NCBI RefSeq assembly: GCF_041504345.1
Contig: NZ_CP167894.1
Location: forward strand, 1,364,001 to 1,428,000
Length of the DNA: 64,000 nucleotides
Source: Vibrio sp. BS-M-Sm-2
Lineage (GTDB): Bacteria > Pseudomonadota > Gammaproteobacteria > Enterobacterales > Vibrionaceae
Reading direction: 5' to 3'
The notes under the pieces are model-generated. The model was not told the DNA's origin. It saw nothing but the letters and a program-made list of their open reading frames with translations, and made no database searches. Below are positions 46,475-56,525 of the stretch, in pieces. The position numbers were made by a program, and so were the translations under genes. How positions within the stretch are numbered: the first letter of the stretch is position 1; each line of letters starts with the position of its first letter.

Positions 46475-46867
46475 TTAACGCTTAGAGAATTGAGGTTTAC
46501 GACGTGCTTTACGTAGACCAACTTTCTTACGTTCAACGCAACGAGCGTCACGAGTAACGTAGCCAGCTGCACGTAGAGCAGGACGTAGAGTTTCATCGTA
46601 CTCCATAAGAGCGCGAGTGATACCGTGGCGGATTGCGCCAGCTTGACCAGAAATACCACCACCAGAAACAGTGATGTAAAGGTCAAGTTTCTCAGTTAGT
46701 TCAACTAGCTCAAGAGGTTGCTTAACAACCATACGAGAAGTTGGACGACCGAAGTAAACATCAAGGCTACGCTTGTTGATTACGATCTCACCAGAGCCTG
46801 GTTTGATGAAAACACGAGCTGCTGAGCTTTTGCGACGACCAGTGCCGTAGTATTGATTCTCTGCCAT
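46475..46867 (-). CDS. rpsI: 30S ribosomal protein S9
   Basis: 130 residues. The ATG at 46867 is chosen, giving [20 protein letters not shown] as in E. coli; an ATG two codons upstream keeps the frame open but sits too near the GGGG. The very basic tail ends [12 protein letters not shown]; its last Arg reaches the P-site tRNA. It follows rplM by 13 bp. Confidence 0.98.
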   Translation of the reverse strand: MAENQYYGTGRRKSSAARVFIKPGSGEIVINKRSLDVYFGRPTSRMVVKQPLELVELTEKLDLYITVSGGGISGQAGAIRHGITRALMEYDETLRPALRAAGYVTRDARCVERKKVGLRKARRKPQFSKR

Positions 46868-46880
46868 TTTCATAATCCCC

Positions 46881-47309
46881 TTAGATGTCTAGTACTTGTG
46901 GCTGTTGAGCAACATGGTTGTGCTCAGTACCAGCGTACACTTTAAGCTTACGGTACATCGCGCGGCCTAGAGGACCACGTGGAAGCATACCTTTAACTGC
47001 TAGTTCTAGAACCATTTCTGGTTTCTTAGCAATTAGCTTTTCAAAAGTGATAGTTTTAAGACCACCTGGGAACTCAGAGTGACGGTAGTAAACCTTACCC
47101 TTAGCTTTGTTACCAGTTACAGCAACTTTCTCAGCGTTAACAACGATGATGTAATCACCAGTGTCTACGTGAGGAGTGTATTCTGCTTTGTGCTTGCCGC
47201 GTAGGCGAGAAGCGATTTCACTTGCTAGACGGCCAAGAGTTTTGCCTTCAGCGTCTACAACATACCAGTCGCGTTTTACAGTTTCTGGTTTAGCAACGAA
47301 AGTTTTCAT
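46881..47309 (-). CDS. rplM: 50S ribosomal protein L13
   Basis: 142 residues, same as E. coli. Early-assembly protein of the large subunit. Diagnostic blocks: [20 protein letters not shown] at the start, [19 protein letters not shown], and [20 protein letters not shown]. First gene of rplM-rpsI; a roughly 150-nt structured leader precedes it. Confidence 0.98.
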   Translation of the reverse strand: MKTFVAKPETVKRDWYVVDAEGKTLGRLASEIASRLRGKHKAEYTPHVDTGDYIIVVNAEKVAVTGNKAKGKVYYRHSEFPGGLKTITFEKLIAKKPEMVLELAVKGMLPRGPLGRAMYRKLKVYAGTEHNHVAQQPQVLDI

Positions 47310-47462
47310 GCTAATAATTACCTATTTAAAAAATTTACACTTAAGGAATACTCGCGTATTCCCACTGTCTAAGAGTTACCATTCATCACCCCTTCGAGTG
47401 TTGGAAAACTCTTGGCATAACGTGATTTTACTCATCGCTAGAGGCCCGCAGTAACGGTAGGT
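47310..47462 (-). promoter_or_regulatory. Structured 5' leader of rplM-rpsI
   Basis: On the minus strand GGAATAC-GCGA-GTATTCC (47345-47362), a 7-bp hairpin with a GNRA loop 35 nt before the rplM start, and a longer stem AAGAGTT/AACTCTT (47407-47413 with 47371-47377). In E. coli L13 represses its own mRNA through the leader; this is the matching place, but L13 binding here is inference. Confidence 0.55.
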
Positions 47463-47468
47463 CGCAGG

Positions 47469-47497
47469 ATTATAGAGAAGAGCGAAGAAAAAATCAC
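47469..47497 (-). promoter_or_regulatory. rplM-rpsI promoter
   Basis: GTGATT, 17 bp, TATAAT on the minus strand, then the GC-rich CCTGCG. A perfect -10 with a weak -35 and a GC-rich discriminator fits growth-rate control of ribosomal protein genes. Confidence 0.6.
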
Positions 47498-47556
47498 CTC
47501 TTTTTGAACAAAATCACGATTTTTTTAATTCTATTTCTTATTCGAGATAATCAGAG

Positions 47557-48660
47557 CTAACTTAAGTGTTCTTTTGCCAAATATTCATGGCTCTGCATTT
47601 CGATTAAACGCGACTGACAACGTTTAAATTCAAACTCTAGCTGCCCATGGGTATACAATTTTTCTAGCTCAACTTCCGCTGAAATAATCAATTTCACATT
47701 ACGCTCGTAGAACTCATCCACCAACGCGATAAAACGTCTCGCTGCGTCATCTGAAGTCGCGCCCATTTGCAATACATCAGCCAACAGAACGGTATGGTAA
47801 ACACGTGAGAGCTCAATGTAGTCATTCTGGCTACGAGCCGACTGACAAAGCTGAGCAAAAGTACCATGCAACACACCATCACTCGCTTCGACTACATCTA
47901 ATTGACGGTGGTTAACCTCAATCTGCTTCAGCTTCTCTTTATCTTCACCGACTAATTGTGCGTAATATTTTTCTAGGTTGATATTCGCTTGGCTATCCAA
48001 TGGGTAATGATAAATTTCAGCCTGCTCTAGGGTACGTAGGCGATAATCAATGCCGCTATCAACATTAAGAATGTGGCAGTTATCTTGAATCAGCTTAATT
48101 GCTGGCAAGAAACGCGCGCGTTGCAAACCATTGCGATACAGATCTGCCGGCGGAATGTTTGACGTTGCCACCAAGATAACGTTTCGAGCGAATAACTCTT
48201 GGAACAAGGTTCCTAAGATCATCGCATCGGTGATGTCTGAAACAAAGAATTCGTCGAAACAGATAATATCCGCTTCTTCCTTCAACTTGTCTGCGACTAA
48301 AGGCAGTGGATCACTCACATTACCTAACGCCTTTAGCTCATCATGAACTCGATACATAAAGCGGTGAAAATGAACGCGCATTTTTTTTGTGGTCGGTAAG
48401 GCATCGTAGAACGTATCCATTAAATACGTTTTACCGCGCCCGACGCCCCCCCAGAAATAGAGACCTTTTGGTGGCTGTGGCAGTTCTGGCTTTTTGCCCA
48501 GTAATTTCTGGAATCGAGTCAGTTGAGGAATGGGCGTATTCATGTAATCTTGGAATTGATGAAAGAGTTCATCTAAAGATTTAACGGCTTGCTCTTGTGC
48601 TGGATCTCTTTGAAATCCATGTTCTTTTATATCTTGTTCGTATTTTTTAATGGGATTCAT
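47557..48660 (-). CDS. zapE: Cell division protein ZapE (AFG1-like ATPase)
   Basis: 367 residues with the ATG at 48660 (MNPIKKYEQDIKEHGFQ); the frame is open for 32 more codons upstream, but those do not resemble the family. Walker A GGVGRGKTYLMDTF, Walker B region ICFDEFFVSDITDAMIL, then ATSNIPPADLYRNGLQRARF. In E. coli ZapE joins the divisome under stress and acts on Z rings. A G7 run and an A8 run inside the gene are both in frame. Confidence 0.95.
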   Translation of the reverse strand: MNPIKKYEQDIKEHGFQRDPAQEQAVKSLDELFHQFQDYMNTPIPQLTRFQKLLGKKPELPQPPKGLYFWGGVGRGKTYLMDTFYDALPTTKKMRVHFHRFMYRVHDELKALGNVSDPLPLVADKLKEEADIICFDEFFVSDITDAMILGTLFQELFARNVILVATSNIPPADLYRNGLQRARFLPAIKLIQDNCHILNVDSGIDYRLRTLEQAEIYHYPLDSQANINLEKYYAQLVGEDKEKLKQIEVNHRQLDVVEASDGVLHGTFAQLCQSARSQNDYIELSRVYHTVLLADVLQMGATSDDAARRFIALVDEFYERNVKLIISAEVELEKLYTHGQLEFEFKRCQSRLIEMQSHEYLAKEHLS

Positions 48661-48880
48661 GACGACATTTCCACAATGAAAGCGATATTCAGACAGCAAA
48701 TAAAAACGGGGCCAGACAGTATGATAGATTAAGTAATGCGGTGAATAATGCAGCACTAAACTGCTAACTAGCGCACACGCATTTCTCTTTATACTGCGGC
48801 TTTCTCATAGTACCATGGAGCCGTAGCACGTGTAACTAAGCAGTAACAAACATGTTAAAAAACAATAATAAGGAGCTGTT

Positions 48881-49336
48881 ATGCCTTGGATGTATGCCGT
48901 TGCCGGTTTACTAGTCGGAGTTATTTTAGGGGTCGCTATTTCTCGTCTCATGACACCTGAATACAAAAAACAAAAGAACGTACAGAAAGAATTGGATAGC
49001 GCAAAGTTTGCCCTGGAACAGCAGCGACAAGAGCTGGCTGACCACTTTGCGAAATCAGCAGAAATGTTGGACACCTTAGGTAAGGACTACACAAAACTGT
49101 ACCAACACATGGAAAAAACAAGCTCAGAGCTGATTCCTAACCTGCCAGAGCAAGACAACCCGTTTGTGAAAACAGCCGCCGCTCATTCGAACAAATCACA
49201 AGATAAGCCGTCAATTAAAGAAGCGACACTTGAGGAGCAACCGAAAGATTACGCGAATGGTGCAACCGGTTTATTTAAAGAACAGAAGAAAGAAATCATT
49301 GATGCTCCTGATGTAGTGACAGCAAAAGCATCGTAA
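48881..49336 (+). CDS. zapG: Z-ring associated protein ZapG (YhcB, DUF1043)
   Basis: 151 residues. One N-terminal membrane helix (YAVAGLLVGVILGVAISRL), a coiled coil at about 30-85 (MLDTLGKDYTKLYQHM), then a disordered tail with NPFVK. E. coli YhcB/ZapG links division and peptidoglycan synthesis. GGAG lies 6 bases before the ATG. Divergent from zapE, upstream of degQ, as in E. coli. Confidence 0.93.
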   Translation: MPWMYAVAGLLVGVILGVAISRLMTPEYKKQKNVQKELDSAKFALEQQRQELADHFAKSAEMLDTLGKDYTKLYQHMEKTSSELIPNLPEQDNPFVKTAAAHSNKSQDKPSIKEATLEEQPKDYANGATGLFKEQKKEIIDAPDVVTAKAS

Positions 49337-49352
49337 ACATTTAACACTTCTT

Positions 49353-49380
49353 GAACTTTACAAAGGTTTTTGAGTCATAA
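49353..49380 (+). promoter_or_regulatory. Candidate sigmaE-type promoter of degQ
   Basis: TGAACTT, 16 bp, TCATAA resembles the envelope-stress pattern GGAACTT ... TCAAA. About 80 bp before degQ. A second, poorer match (GAAACTT) starts near 49399. Weak evidence. Confidence 0.3.
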
Positions 49381-49462
49381 CTTTCACTCAGGTCATTTGA
49401 AACTTCTCATACTTATTACACGTAGTGAGAGGGGTAAGACCTTAACTAGAGAGGAGTTTATG

Positions 49463-50818
49463 ATGAAAAAACCTTTGCTTGCTTTATCAGTACTGACTTT
49501 AAGCTTAAGTTCAATCATCACCCCCATTCAAGCAACGGCCGCACTGCCATTAAGTGTGGGTAACGAACAATTACCAAGCCTCGCGCCTATGCTTGAACAA
49601 GTGACCCCCGCTGTGGTTAGTATTGCCGTAGAAGGCAAACAGGTACAACGTCAGCAAATCCCTGAACAATTTCAATTCTTTTTTGGCCCCGAACAAACAC
49701 GAGAGCGCCCATTCCGCGGATTAGGCTCTGGTGTAATCATTGATGCCAAGAAAGGCCATATCGTGACTAACTACCATGTGATTAATGGTGCCGACGATAT
49801 CAAAGTAAAACTTCATGATGGTCGAGAATACGATGCCGAACTTATCGGTGGCGACCAGATGTCTGATATCGCACTGCTTAAACTCGAAAAAGCCAAGAAC
49901 CTTACCCAGATAAAAGTCGCAGACTCAGACAAGTTAAGAGTCGGTGATTTTAGTGTCGCAATCGGTAACCCATTTGGGCTCGGTCAAACCGTGACATCAG
50001 GCATTGTTTCTGCGCTTGGTCGCAGCGGCCTGAATCTAGAGAACTTTGAGAACTTCATTCAAACCGATGCGGCAATCAACAGCGGTAACTCTGGTGGCGC
50101 ACTAGTGAACCTCAACGGTGAACTGATTGGTATCAACACTGCCATTCTTGGCCCTAACGGAGGTAATGTCGGTATCGGCTTTGCAATCCCATCTAATATG
50201 ATGAAAAACCTGACAGAACAAATTCTCGATTTCGGTGAAGTAAAACGCGGCATGCTTGGCGTTCAAGGCGGAGAAATTACCTCAGAATTAGCAGAAGCAC
50301 TCGGTTATGAATCAAGCAAAGGGGCTTTTGTTAGCCAAATTGTCCCTGATAGCGCAGCAGACAAAGCAGGCCTGAAAGCGGGCGATATTATTGTCTCTAT
50401 CAACGGTAAGCGCATTGATACCTTTAGTGAACTGAGAGCCAAGGTGGCAACTCTAGGTGCGGGTAAGCAAATTGAACTTGGTGTGGTTCGCGATGGAAAG
50501 AGTAAAACCTTTGATGTAACCCTTGGTGAATCGACCAATAGTAAGACACAAGCTGAAAAACTCCATGAAGGGCTTGCTGGTGCTGAACTCACCAACACAA
50601 CAGACAGCGACTCAGCAACAGGCGTGAAGGTGTCAAGTGTTGCTCAAGGCTCACCAGCAGAGGCTTACCAACTTCTCAAAGACGACATCATTATTGGCGT
50701 CAATCGCCAAACCATTAAAAACCTTGCTGAATTTAGAAAGATTCTTGAGAAACAACCGGGCGTATTGGCGCTAAATATCCAACGTGGCGACAGGACTATC
50801 TACCTCGTTATTCGATAG
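49463..50818 (+). CDS. degQ: Periplasmic serine endoprotease DegQ/DegP family
   Basis: 451 residues. HtrA protease and chaperone of the periplasm. Signal peptide to about ATA (residue 26), trypsin-like domain with catalytic His105, Asp135 and Ser210 (NSGNSGGAL), then two PDZ domains (about 255-340 and 365-445). Two adjacent ATGs stand at 49460 and 49463; the second has better spacing from GAGGAG. The frame is open from 49370 but those codons are not family-like. Next to degS, as degQ is in E. coli. Confidence 0.94.
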   Translation: MKKPLLALSVLTLSLSSIITPIQATAALPLSVGNEQLPSLAPMLEQVTPAVVSIAVEGKQVQRQQIPEQFQFFFGPEQTRERPFRGLGSGVIIDAKKGHIVTNYHVINGADDIKVKLHDGREYDAELIGGDQMSDIALLKLEKAKNLTQIKVADSDKLRVGDFSVAIGNPFGLGQTVTSGIVSALGRSGLNLENFENFIQTDAAINSGNSGGALVNLNGELIGINTAILGPNGGNVGIGFAIPSNMMKNLTEQILDFGEVKRGMLGVQGGEITSELAEALGYESSKGAFVSQIVPDSAADKAGLKAGDIIVSINGKRIDTFSELRAKVATLGAGKQIELGVVRDGKSKTFDVTLGESTNSKTQAEKLHEGLAGAELTNTTDSDSATGVKVSSVAQGSPAEAYQLLKDDIIIGVNRQTIKNLAEFRKILEKQPGVLALNIQRGDRTIYLVIR

Positions 50819-50839
50819 TCGTACGTCAGCGTAATAACA

Positions 50840-50888
50840 GGGAGGCTCGGTAAGTTTGCTTTAAACTTACTCAGTCTCCCTTTTCTTT
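50840..50888 (+). terminator. Rho-independent terminator of degQ
   Basis: Outer GGGAG/CTCCC and inner GTAAGTTT/AAACTTAC with loop GCTTT, followed by TTTTCTTT. Starts 22 bp after the degQ stop. Confidence 0.85.
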
Positions 50889-50976
50889 AGATGAATCAAA
50901 ATGCTATGCTTCACTAGTAATCAAGTCAGTCATCCATCTACGGAGGCTTCACACCTTACTTGTTGAAGAGGGAAAC

Positions 50977-52041
50977 ATGCTGTCCTTTCTATTTCGTTCT
51001 ATTTCCCTTGGACTCGTTTCAGCGGCGCTTATTCTTCTCGCATTCCCGAGCTTAAGACCAGCGATTGTTGCTGACGTCACTAGCCCTAAAGTTGATAATA
51101 TTGGCTCTCTTCAGATTTCATTTAACCAAGCAGTTCGCCGCGCGGCACCCGCTGTGGTTAACATTTATAGCCGCAAATACGCTGAAAGTGATCGCAACAA
51201 ACTGCTCACTCAAGGTTTGGGCTCTGGGGTGATTGTTAGCGAGAAAGGCTACATCATTACCAACTTCCATGTTGTGGCTCAAGCAGACCAAATAGTTGTG
51301 GCGCTTCAAGATGGCCGAGTAGCAGCTGCGCAACTTGTCGGTTCAGACAAGCGCACCGATATCGCGATACTTAGAGTCAGCGGTGACAACCTACCGGTGA
51401 TCCCACTCAACCCTAATTACAAAGCCAATGTCGGTGATGTAGTACTGGCTATCGGTAACCCATATAACCTAGGTCAAACAACAACCTTTGGTATCATCTC
51501 TGCAACCGGCCGCTCTTCGATCAGTGCCGATGGTCATCAAGCCTTTATTCAGACCGACGCGGCAATCAATGAAGGTAATTCAGGTGGCGCGTTGGTTAAC
51601 TCGCAAGGTGAGCTAGTCGGTATCAATACCGCTTCTTTCCAACAAGCTACCGACATGGAAACCTATGGGATCTCATTTGCGATCCCCTATCCACTTGCGA
51701 ATAAAATCATGGAGAAGATCATCGCCGATGGCCGTGTAATTCGTGGTTATATCGGTATCGATGGACAAGACATCAACTCTGTCACCTCACGCATGTTGGG
51801 TACTAAGAATATAGGTGGGATTGTTGTGTTAGGTATCGATCCAAATGGCCCTGCAGCGGATGCCGGTTTTGAAGCTCAAGACATTATTGTCAGCATCAAC
51901 AATAACCAGGTAAATGGTCGTCAGAGTGTGATGGATACTGTTACTGATTTGCGTCCAGGTACCGTGATTGATGTAGGCATCTTACGCCAAGGTGAAAACA
52001 AAACCCTCAAAGTAACGATTGCTGAAGATACTCGCCTGTAG
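50977..52041 (+). CDS. degS: Outer-membrane stress sensor protease DegS
   Basis: 354 residues, one more than E. coli would suggest within 1-2. N-terminal membrane anchor (about 4-25), protease domain with His98, Asp128 and Ser202 (NEGNSGGAL), and a single PDZ domain. It senses unfolded porin tails and cuts the anti-sigma factor RseA, releasing sigmaE. The single PDZ and uncleaved anchor separate it from DegQ. Confidence 0.96.
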   Translation: MLSFLFRSISLGLVSAALILLAFPSLRPAIVADVTSPKVDNIGSLQISFNQAVRRAAPAVVNIYSRKYAESDRNKLLTQGLGSGVIVSEKGYIITNFHVVAQADQIVVALQDGRVAAAQLVGSDKRTDIAILRVSGDNLPVIPLNPNYKANVGDVVLAIGNPYNLGQTTTFGIISATGRSSISADGHQAFIQTDAAINEGNSGGALVNSQGELVGINTASFQQATDMETYGISFAIPYPLANKIMEKIIADGRVIRGYIGIDGQDINSVTSRMLGTKNIGGIVVLGIDPNGPAADAGFEAQDIIVSINNNQVNGRQSVMDTVTDLRPGTVIDVGILRQGENKTLKVTIAEDTRL

Positions 52042-52086
52042 AGTAAACTCTGTAAGCAGTGATTCAAGCTGCTAATACACAAATAC

Positions 52087-52118
52087 AAAAAACCCAGCTC
52101 ACAAGCTGGGTTTTCTTT
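52087..52118. terminator. Bidirectional terminator between degS and parC
   Basis: AAAACCCAGCT, loop CACA, AGCTGGGTTTT, with A and T runs on both sides. It serves degS on plus and parC on minus. Confidence 0.93.
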
Positions 52119-52143
52119 TATCTAAAGATTGTATCAGGTATCT

Positions 52144-54402
52144 CTACGATTCACTTGGCTCTTCGATATCGATGCGAGTCACTCGCTGTAAACCTCTTGG
52201 TAGTAGGCCACCACGGCGACCACGTTCACCACGGAAGTTTTCAAGATCTGCTGGTTTCAAGCCAAGTTTACGTTTACCTGCGTAGATAGTCAGCGTCGCA
52301 TTCTCTGGGATAGCCATCAAGTGCGAGACAAACTCTTCACGCTCTTTTGCTTTCGCAGAAGGGATATTGATGATCTTGTTGCCTTTACCCTTGCTCAACT
52401 GAGGTAGGTCTTTAATAGGGAACAACAACATACGGCCTTGGTTAGTAATCGCCAGAATCTGGTTACTGTCCAAGTCAGCAATAGGGCTTGGCATCATCAC
52501 CTCAGAAGCTTGTGGCAAGTTAACCAACGCTTTACCGCTCTTGTTCTTAGACAGCAGATCGCTACCCTTACAAACAAAGCCATAACCAGCATCAGAACCG
52601 ACTAACCATAATTGCTCATTCTCTCCCATCACCACTTGGCGAATAGAAGTACCAGGGCTGACATTCAAGCGGCCTGTAATTGGCTCACCTTGGCTACGTG
52701 CCGACGGTAATGAATGAGATTCAAGGGAGTAGCTTCGGCCATCACTGCCGAGGAACACCGCTTGCTGGTTACTCTTACCCTTAGCACTCGCTAAGAATTT
52801 ATCACCTGATTTGTAGTTCAAGCCTTCAGCATCAACCTCATGCCCTTTAGCATGACGAATCCAACCTTTCTCAGACAACACAACCGTAATGGGTTCGCTT
52901 GGTACTAAGTCGCGCTCTGTTAGCGCTTTCGCTTCAGCACGCTCAATCAGAGGTGAACGACGATCATCACCGTATTTATCCGCATCTGCTTGGATTTCTT
53001 TCTTGATCAGCGTATTCAAGCGACGCTCTGAACCGAGTAGCTTTTCAAGCTTTTCACGTTCAGCTTCAAGCTCTTCTTGTTCCGCTCGGATTTTAAACTC
53101 TTCTAACTTAGCTAAGTTACGAAGTTTAATATCAAGAATCGCATTGGCTTGAATTTCAGAAATGTTGAAACGGCTCATCAATACAGGACATGGTTCGTCT
53201 TCTGTACGAATGATCTCAATCACTTCATCGATATTAAGATAAGCAGCAAGCAAGCCTTCTAAGATGTGCAAACGTGCCAATACTTTATCTAAACGATACT
53301 GCAAACGACGACGAACTGTTGTGCGACGGAACTCAATCCACTCTTTCAGGATCTGAACTAAGCCTTTAACTTGAGGACGGTTATCTAAACCAATCATGTT
53401 CAAGTTAACGCGGAAGTTTTTCTCTAGATCCGTCGACGCGAACAGGTGACTCATCAATTGATCACAGTCGATACGATTTGAACGAGGAACGACAACGATA
53501 CGCGTTGGGTTCTCATGATCAGATTCATCACGCAAGTCGTCAACCATTGGCAGCTTTTTAGCGCGCATCTGGTTCGCGATTTGCTCAAGTAACTTCGCAC
53601 CTGACACTTGATGAGGTAAAGCCGTGATAACAATATCAGAGCCTTCCTTGTGCCAAACCGCGCGCATCTTGATGCTGCCACGTCCAGTACGATAGATCTT
53701 TTCGATGTCCGATTTCGGAGAGATAATCTCAGCTTCTGTCGGATAATCTGGACCTTGAATGAAACTCATCACATCTGAAAGCTCAGACTTAGGCGTATCA
53801 ATTAGGTGAATGGCTGCATTAGCGACTTCACGCACGTTGTGTGGTGGAATATCGGTCGCCATACCTACCGCGATACCAGTGATACCGTTAAGTAGGATAT
53901 GAGGCAGACGAGCAGGCAACATTTGAGGCTCTTTCATCGTGCCATCAAAGTTTGGTTGCCAGTCAACAGTGCCTTGACCTAGTTCACCTAGAAGAACCTC
54001 AGCAAACTTAGATAATTTCGCTTCGGTATAACGCATCGCAGCGAACGATTTCGGGTCATCCGGAGCACCCCAGTTACCTTGACCATCGACCAATGGGTAA
54101 CGGTAAGAGAAAGGCTGCGCCATCAATACCATCGCTTCGTAACAAGCAGAGTCACCGTGTGGGTGATACTTACCTAATACGTCACCAACGGTACGTGCTG
54201 ATTTTTTGTATTTCGATGCAGCCGATAAGCCTAGCTCAGACATCGCGTAGATAATACGACGCTGTACTGGCTTCAAGCCATCACCGATATACGGCAATGC
54301 ACGATCCATGATCACGTACATTGAGTAATTTAAGTAGGCATCTTCGGTGAACTTGCGCATTGGCAGCTGTTCAACGCCATCATATGTAATTTCGTTAGAC
54401 AT
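52144..54402 (-). CDS. parC: DNA topoisomerase IV subunit A
   Basis: 752 residues, same as E. coli. Breaks and rejoins DNA to decatenate daughter chromosomes. Catalytic Tyr125 in [10 protein letters not shown]. The quinolone region [14 protein letters not shown] has Ser85 and Glu89 (E. coli Ser80 and Glu84), so it is wild-type by sequence. The C-terminal part is a beta-pinwheel. 3 bp from parE. Confidence 0.98.
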   Translation of the reverse strand: MSNEITYDGVEQLPMRKFTEDAYLNYSMYVIMDRALPYIGDGLKPVQRRIIYAMSELGLSAASKYKKSARTVGDVLGKYHPHGDSACYEAMVLMAQPFSYRYPLVDGQGNWGAPDDPKSFAAMRYTEAKLSKFAEVLLGELGQGTVDWQPNFDGTMKEPQMLPARLPHILLNGITGIAVGMATDIPPHNVREVANAAIHLIDTPKSELSDVMSFIQGPDYPTEAEIISPKSDIEKIYRTGRGSIKMRAVWHKEGSDIVITALPHQVSGAKLLEQIANQMRAKKLPMVDDLRDESDHENPTRIVVVPRSNRIDCDQLMSHLFASTDLEKNFRVNLNMIGLDNRPQVKGLVQILKEWIEFRRTTVRRRLQYRLDKVLARLHILEGLLAAYLNIDEVIEIIRTEDEPCPVLMSRFNISEIQANAILDIKLRNLAKLEEFKIRAEQEELEAEREKLEKLLGSERRLNTLIKKEIQADADKYGDDRRSPLIERAEAKALTERDLVPSEPITVVLSEKGWIRHAKGHEVDAEGLNYKSGDKFLASAKGKSNQQAVFLGSDGRSYSLESHSLPSARSQGEPITGRLNVSPGTSIRQVVMGENEQLWLVGSDAGYGFVCKGSDLLSKNKSGKALVNLPQASEVMMPSPIADLDSNQILAITNQGRMLLFPIKDLPQLSKGKGNKIINIPSAKAKEREEFVSHLMAIPENATLTIYAGKRKLGLKPADLENFRGERGRRGGLLPRGLQRVTRIDIEEPSES

Positions 54403-54405
54403 CCA

Positions 54406-56286
54406 TTATACCTCGGCCATATCACCGTTAGTCTGTAGCCATGTACGGCGATCATCTGCACGTTTCTTACCAAGCAGCATGTCCATCATCTCGTTGGTCG
54501 CTTCGCTGTCATCAATCGTTAACTGCACAAGGCGACGAGTGTTTGGATCCATGGTGGTTTCACGCAACTGAAGTGGGTTCATTTCACCCAGACCTTTGAA
54601 TCGTTGCACGTTGATCTTGGCTTTCTTCTGCGATAGTCGCTCAAGCACACCGTCTTTCTCTGCGTCATCAAGTGCGTAGAACACTTCTTTACCGCAATCG
54701 ATACGATACAGAGGAGGCATTGCCACATAGATATGACCCGCTTCAACTAATGCATGGAAATGGCGAGTAAACAAAGCACATAGCAGTGTCGCGATATGAA
54801 GACCATCCGAGTCCGCATCGGCAAGAATACAGATTTTACCGTAACGCAGGCCTGATAAATCATCGTTGTCCGGGTCGATACCCAGAGCCACCGAGATGTC
54901 GTGCACTTCTTGCGAAGCCAATACTTGGTCTGCTGACACTTCCCATGTATTTAAAATCTTACCGCGAAGTGGCATCACCGCTTGGAACTCACGGTCACGT
55001 GCTTGTTTAGCTGAACCACCCGCCGAGTCCCCTTCCACGAAGAAGATTTCGGTACGGCTTAAGTCTTGAACTGAACAGTCCGTTAGCTTACCTGGCAAAG
55101 CTGGACCTGAAGCGATTTTCTTACGCACAACCTTTTTGCTTGCGCGCATACGGCGGTGGGCATTCGCAATACAAGCTTCTGCTAACTGCTCTGCCAGTTG
55201 TGGCTTTTCGTTCAACCACAAGCTAAATGCATCTTTAACCACACCAGAAACAAACGCAGCGGTTTGACGCGAAGACAAGCGCTCTTTTGTTTGACCAGCA
55301 AACTGCGGATCTTGCATCTTCACCGATAATACGTAAGAACAACGGTCAAAGATGTCATCACCTGTTAGCTTAACGCCACGTGGCAGCAAGTTACGGAACT
55401 CACAGAACTCGCGCATTGCATCAAGCAGACCTTGGCGAAGACCGTTTACGTGTGTACCACCTTGTTTAGTCGGTACTAAGTTCACGTAACTCTCGGTAAT
55501 CATATCACCGCCTTCTGGCTGCCAGATGATCGCCCAGTTCGCCATTTCTGTTTCAGCTACGAATTCGCCAACATACGGTTCTTCAGGCAGTAAGGTGTAA
55601 CCTTTCACGCCTTCGGCAAGGTAGTCTTTTAGACCATCTTCATAGAACCATTTATGCTCTTCGCCACCGACTTTGTCGATAAAGGTAATTTCTAAACCTG
55701 GGCAAAGCACTGCTTTTGCACGTAGGTTGTTAATCAGACGCAGTGTCGAAAATTTAGGGCTATCGAAATACTTAGGATCAGGCCAAAAATGTACAGATGT
55801 ACCACTGTTACGATGGCCGCAAGTGCCCGTTACAGTCAGTTCTGTTACAGCATGACCACCTTCAAGTGCGATCTCATGAACCTGACCTTCTCGGCGTACG
55901 GTCACTTCAACACGTTTTGACAGTGCGTTTACAACCGAGATACCTACACCGTGCAGACCACCTGAGAACTTGTAGTTGTTGTTCGAGAATTTACCGCCAG
56001 AGTGGAGCTTAGTTAAAATCAGCTCAACACCTGAGATCCCTTTTTCAGGGTGAATATCGACAGGCATACCACGGCCGTCATCGGTAACTTCTAACGATTG
56101 GTCTGCATGAAGCACAACTTTGATCTTCTTAGCGTGTCCCGCTAGTGCTTCATCGACCGAGTTATCAATGACTTCTTGGGCAAGGTGGTTAGGTCTTTCT
56201 GTCTCAGTATACATTCCCGGGCGGTGTCGCACAGGATCGAGACCTTCAAGTACCTCGAGGTCTTTTGCATTATATTGTTCAGTCAT
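54406..56286 (-). CDS. parE: DNA topoisomerase IV subunit B
   Basis: 626 residues with the ATG at 56286 (MTEQYNAKDLEVLEGLDPV). The frame is open to a TTG at 56304, not used. GHKL ATPase with DNSVDEALAGHAKKI and GGLHGVGISVVNALS, transducer, and TOPRIM region FFVEGDSAGGSAKQARDREF then LADADSDGLHIATLL. It works with ParC, the next gene. Confidence 0.98.
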   Translation of the reverse strand: MTEQYNAKDLEVLEGLDPVRHRPGMYTETERPNHLAQEVIDNSVDEALAGHAKKIKVVLHADQSLEVTDDGRGMPVDIHPEKGISGVELILTKLHSGGKFSNNNYKFSGGLHGVGISVVNALSKRVEVTVRREGQVHEIALEGGHAVTELTVTGTCGHRNSGTSVHFWPDPKYFDSPKFSTLRLINNLRAKAVLCPGLEITFIDKVGGEEHKWFYEDGLKDYLAEGVKGYTLLPEEPYVGEFVAETEMANWAIIWQPEGGDMITESYVNLVPTKQGGTHVNGLRQGLLDAMREFCEFRNLLPRGVKLTGDDIFDRCSYVLSVKMQDPQFAGQTKERLSSRQTAAFVSGVVKDAFSLWLNEKPQLAEQLAEACIANAHRRMRASKKVVRKKIASGPALPGKLTDCSVQDLSRTEIFFVEGDSAGGSAKQARDREFQAVMPLRGKILNTWEVSADQVLASQEVHDISVALGIDPDNDDLSGLRYGKICILADADSDGLHIATLLCALFTRHFHALVEAGHIYVAMPPLYRIDCGKEVFYALDDAEKDGVLERLSQKKAKINVQRFKGLGEMNPLQLRETTMDPNTRRLVQLTIDDSEATNEMMDMLLGKKRADDRRTWLQTNGDMAEV

Positions 56287-56419
56287 AATACGGAGTTTAC
56301 TCAAAAAGTTTGCGTCAGTTCGCTGGCTCCAGTTTCACTAAAGCAGAATCATTACTATGAACCGTCATAGTAGAGCGAACGAGCGAAGTATTGGGGAATA
56401 TAGTCTGGAAGCTGAGTAA

Positions 56420-56452
56420 TGATGTCAAGCTAGTTCAAAAACTAAGACATCA
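56420..56452. other. Strong hairpin between yqiA and parE
   Basis: TGATGTC (56420-56426) pairs with GACATCA (56446-56452), and inside it TAGTT with AACTA around CAAA. No T-run on either strand, so not an ordinary terminator. About 135 bp before parE; it may set mRNA ends in the nudF-parC operon. Confidence 0.65.
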
Positions 56453-56525
56453 AACTATGATATTTCACCATTGATAGATGAAATAACAGGCAAACAAGAG
56501 AAAATCACTTAGTTGGTGGAACAGA

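Noticed and set aside
48361..48470. Frameshift in zapE at its A8 and G7 runs
   Set aside because: Both runs are in frame (TTKKMRVHFH and YFWGGVGRGK are intact).
47557..48756. zapE starting at 48756 with 32 extra residues
   Set aside because: The extra N-terminus is not family-like; the ATG at 48660 gives the usual 367 residues.
49370..49462. degQ starting at 49370
   Set aside because: The signal peptide begins at the ATG pair 49460/49463 behind GAGGAG; the earlier codons would place 30 polar residues before it.
52144..54402. Quinolone-resistance change in ParC
   Set aside because: Ser85 and Glu89 are the wild-type residues at the key places.
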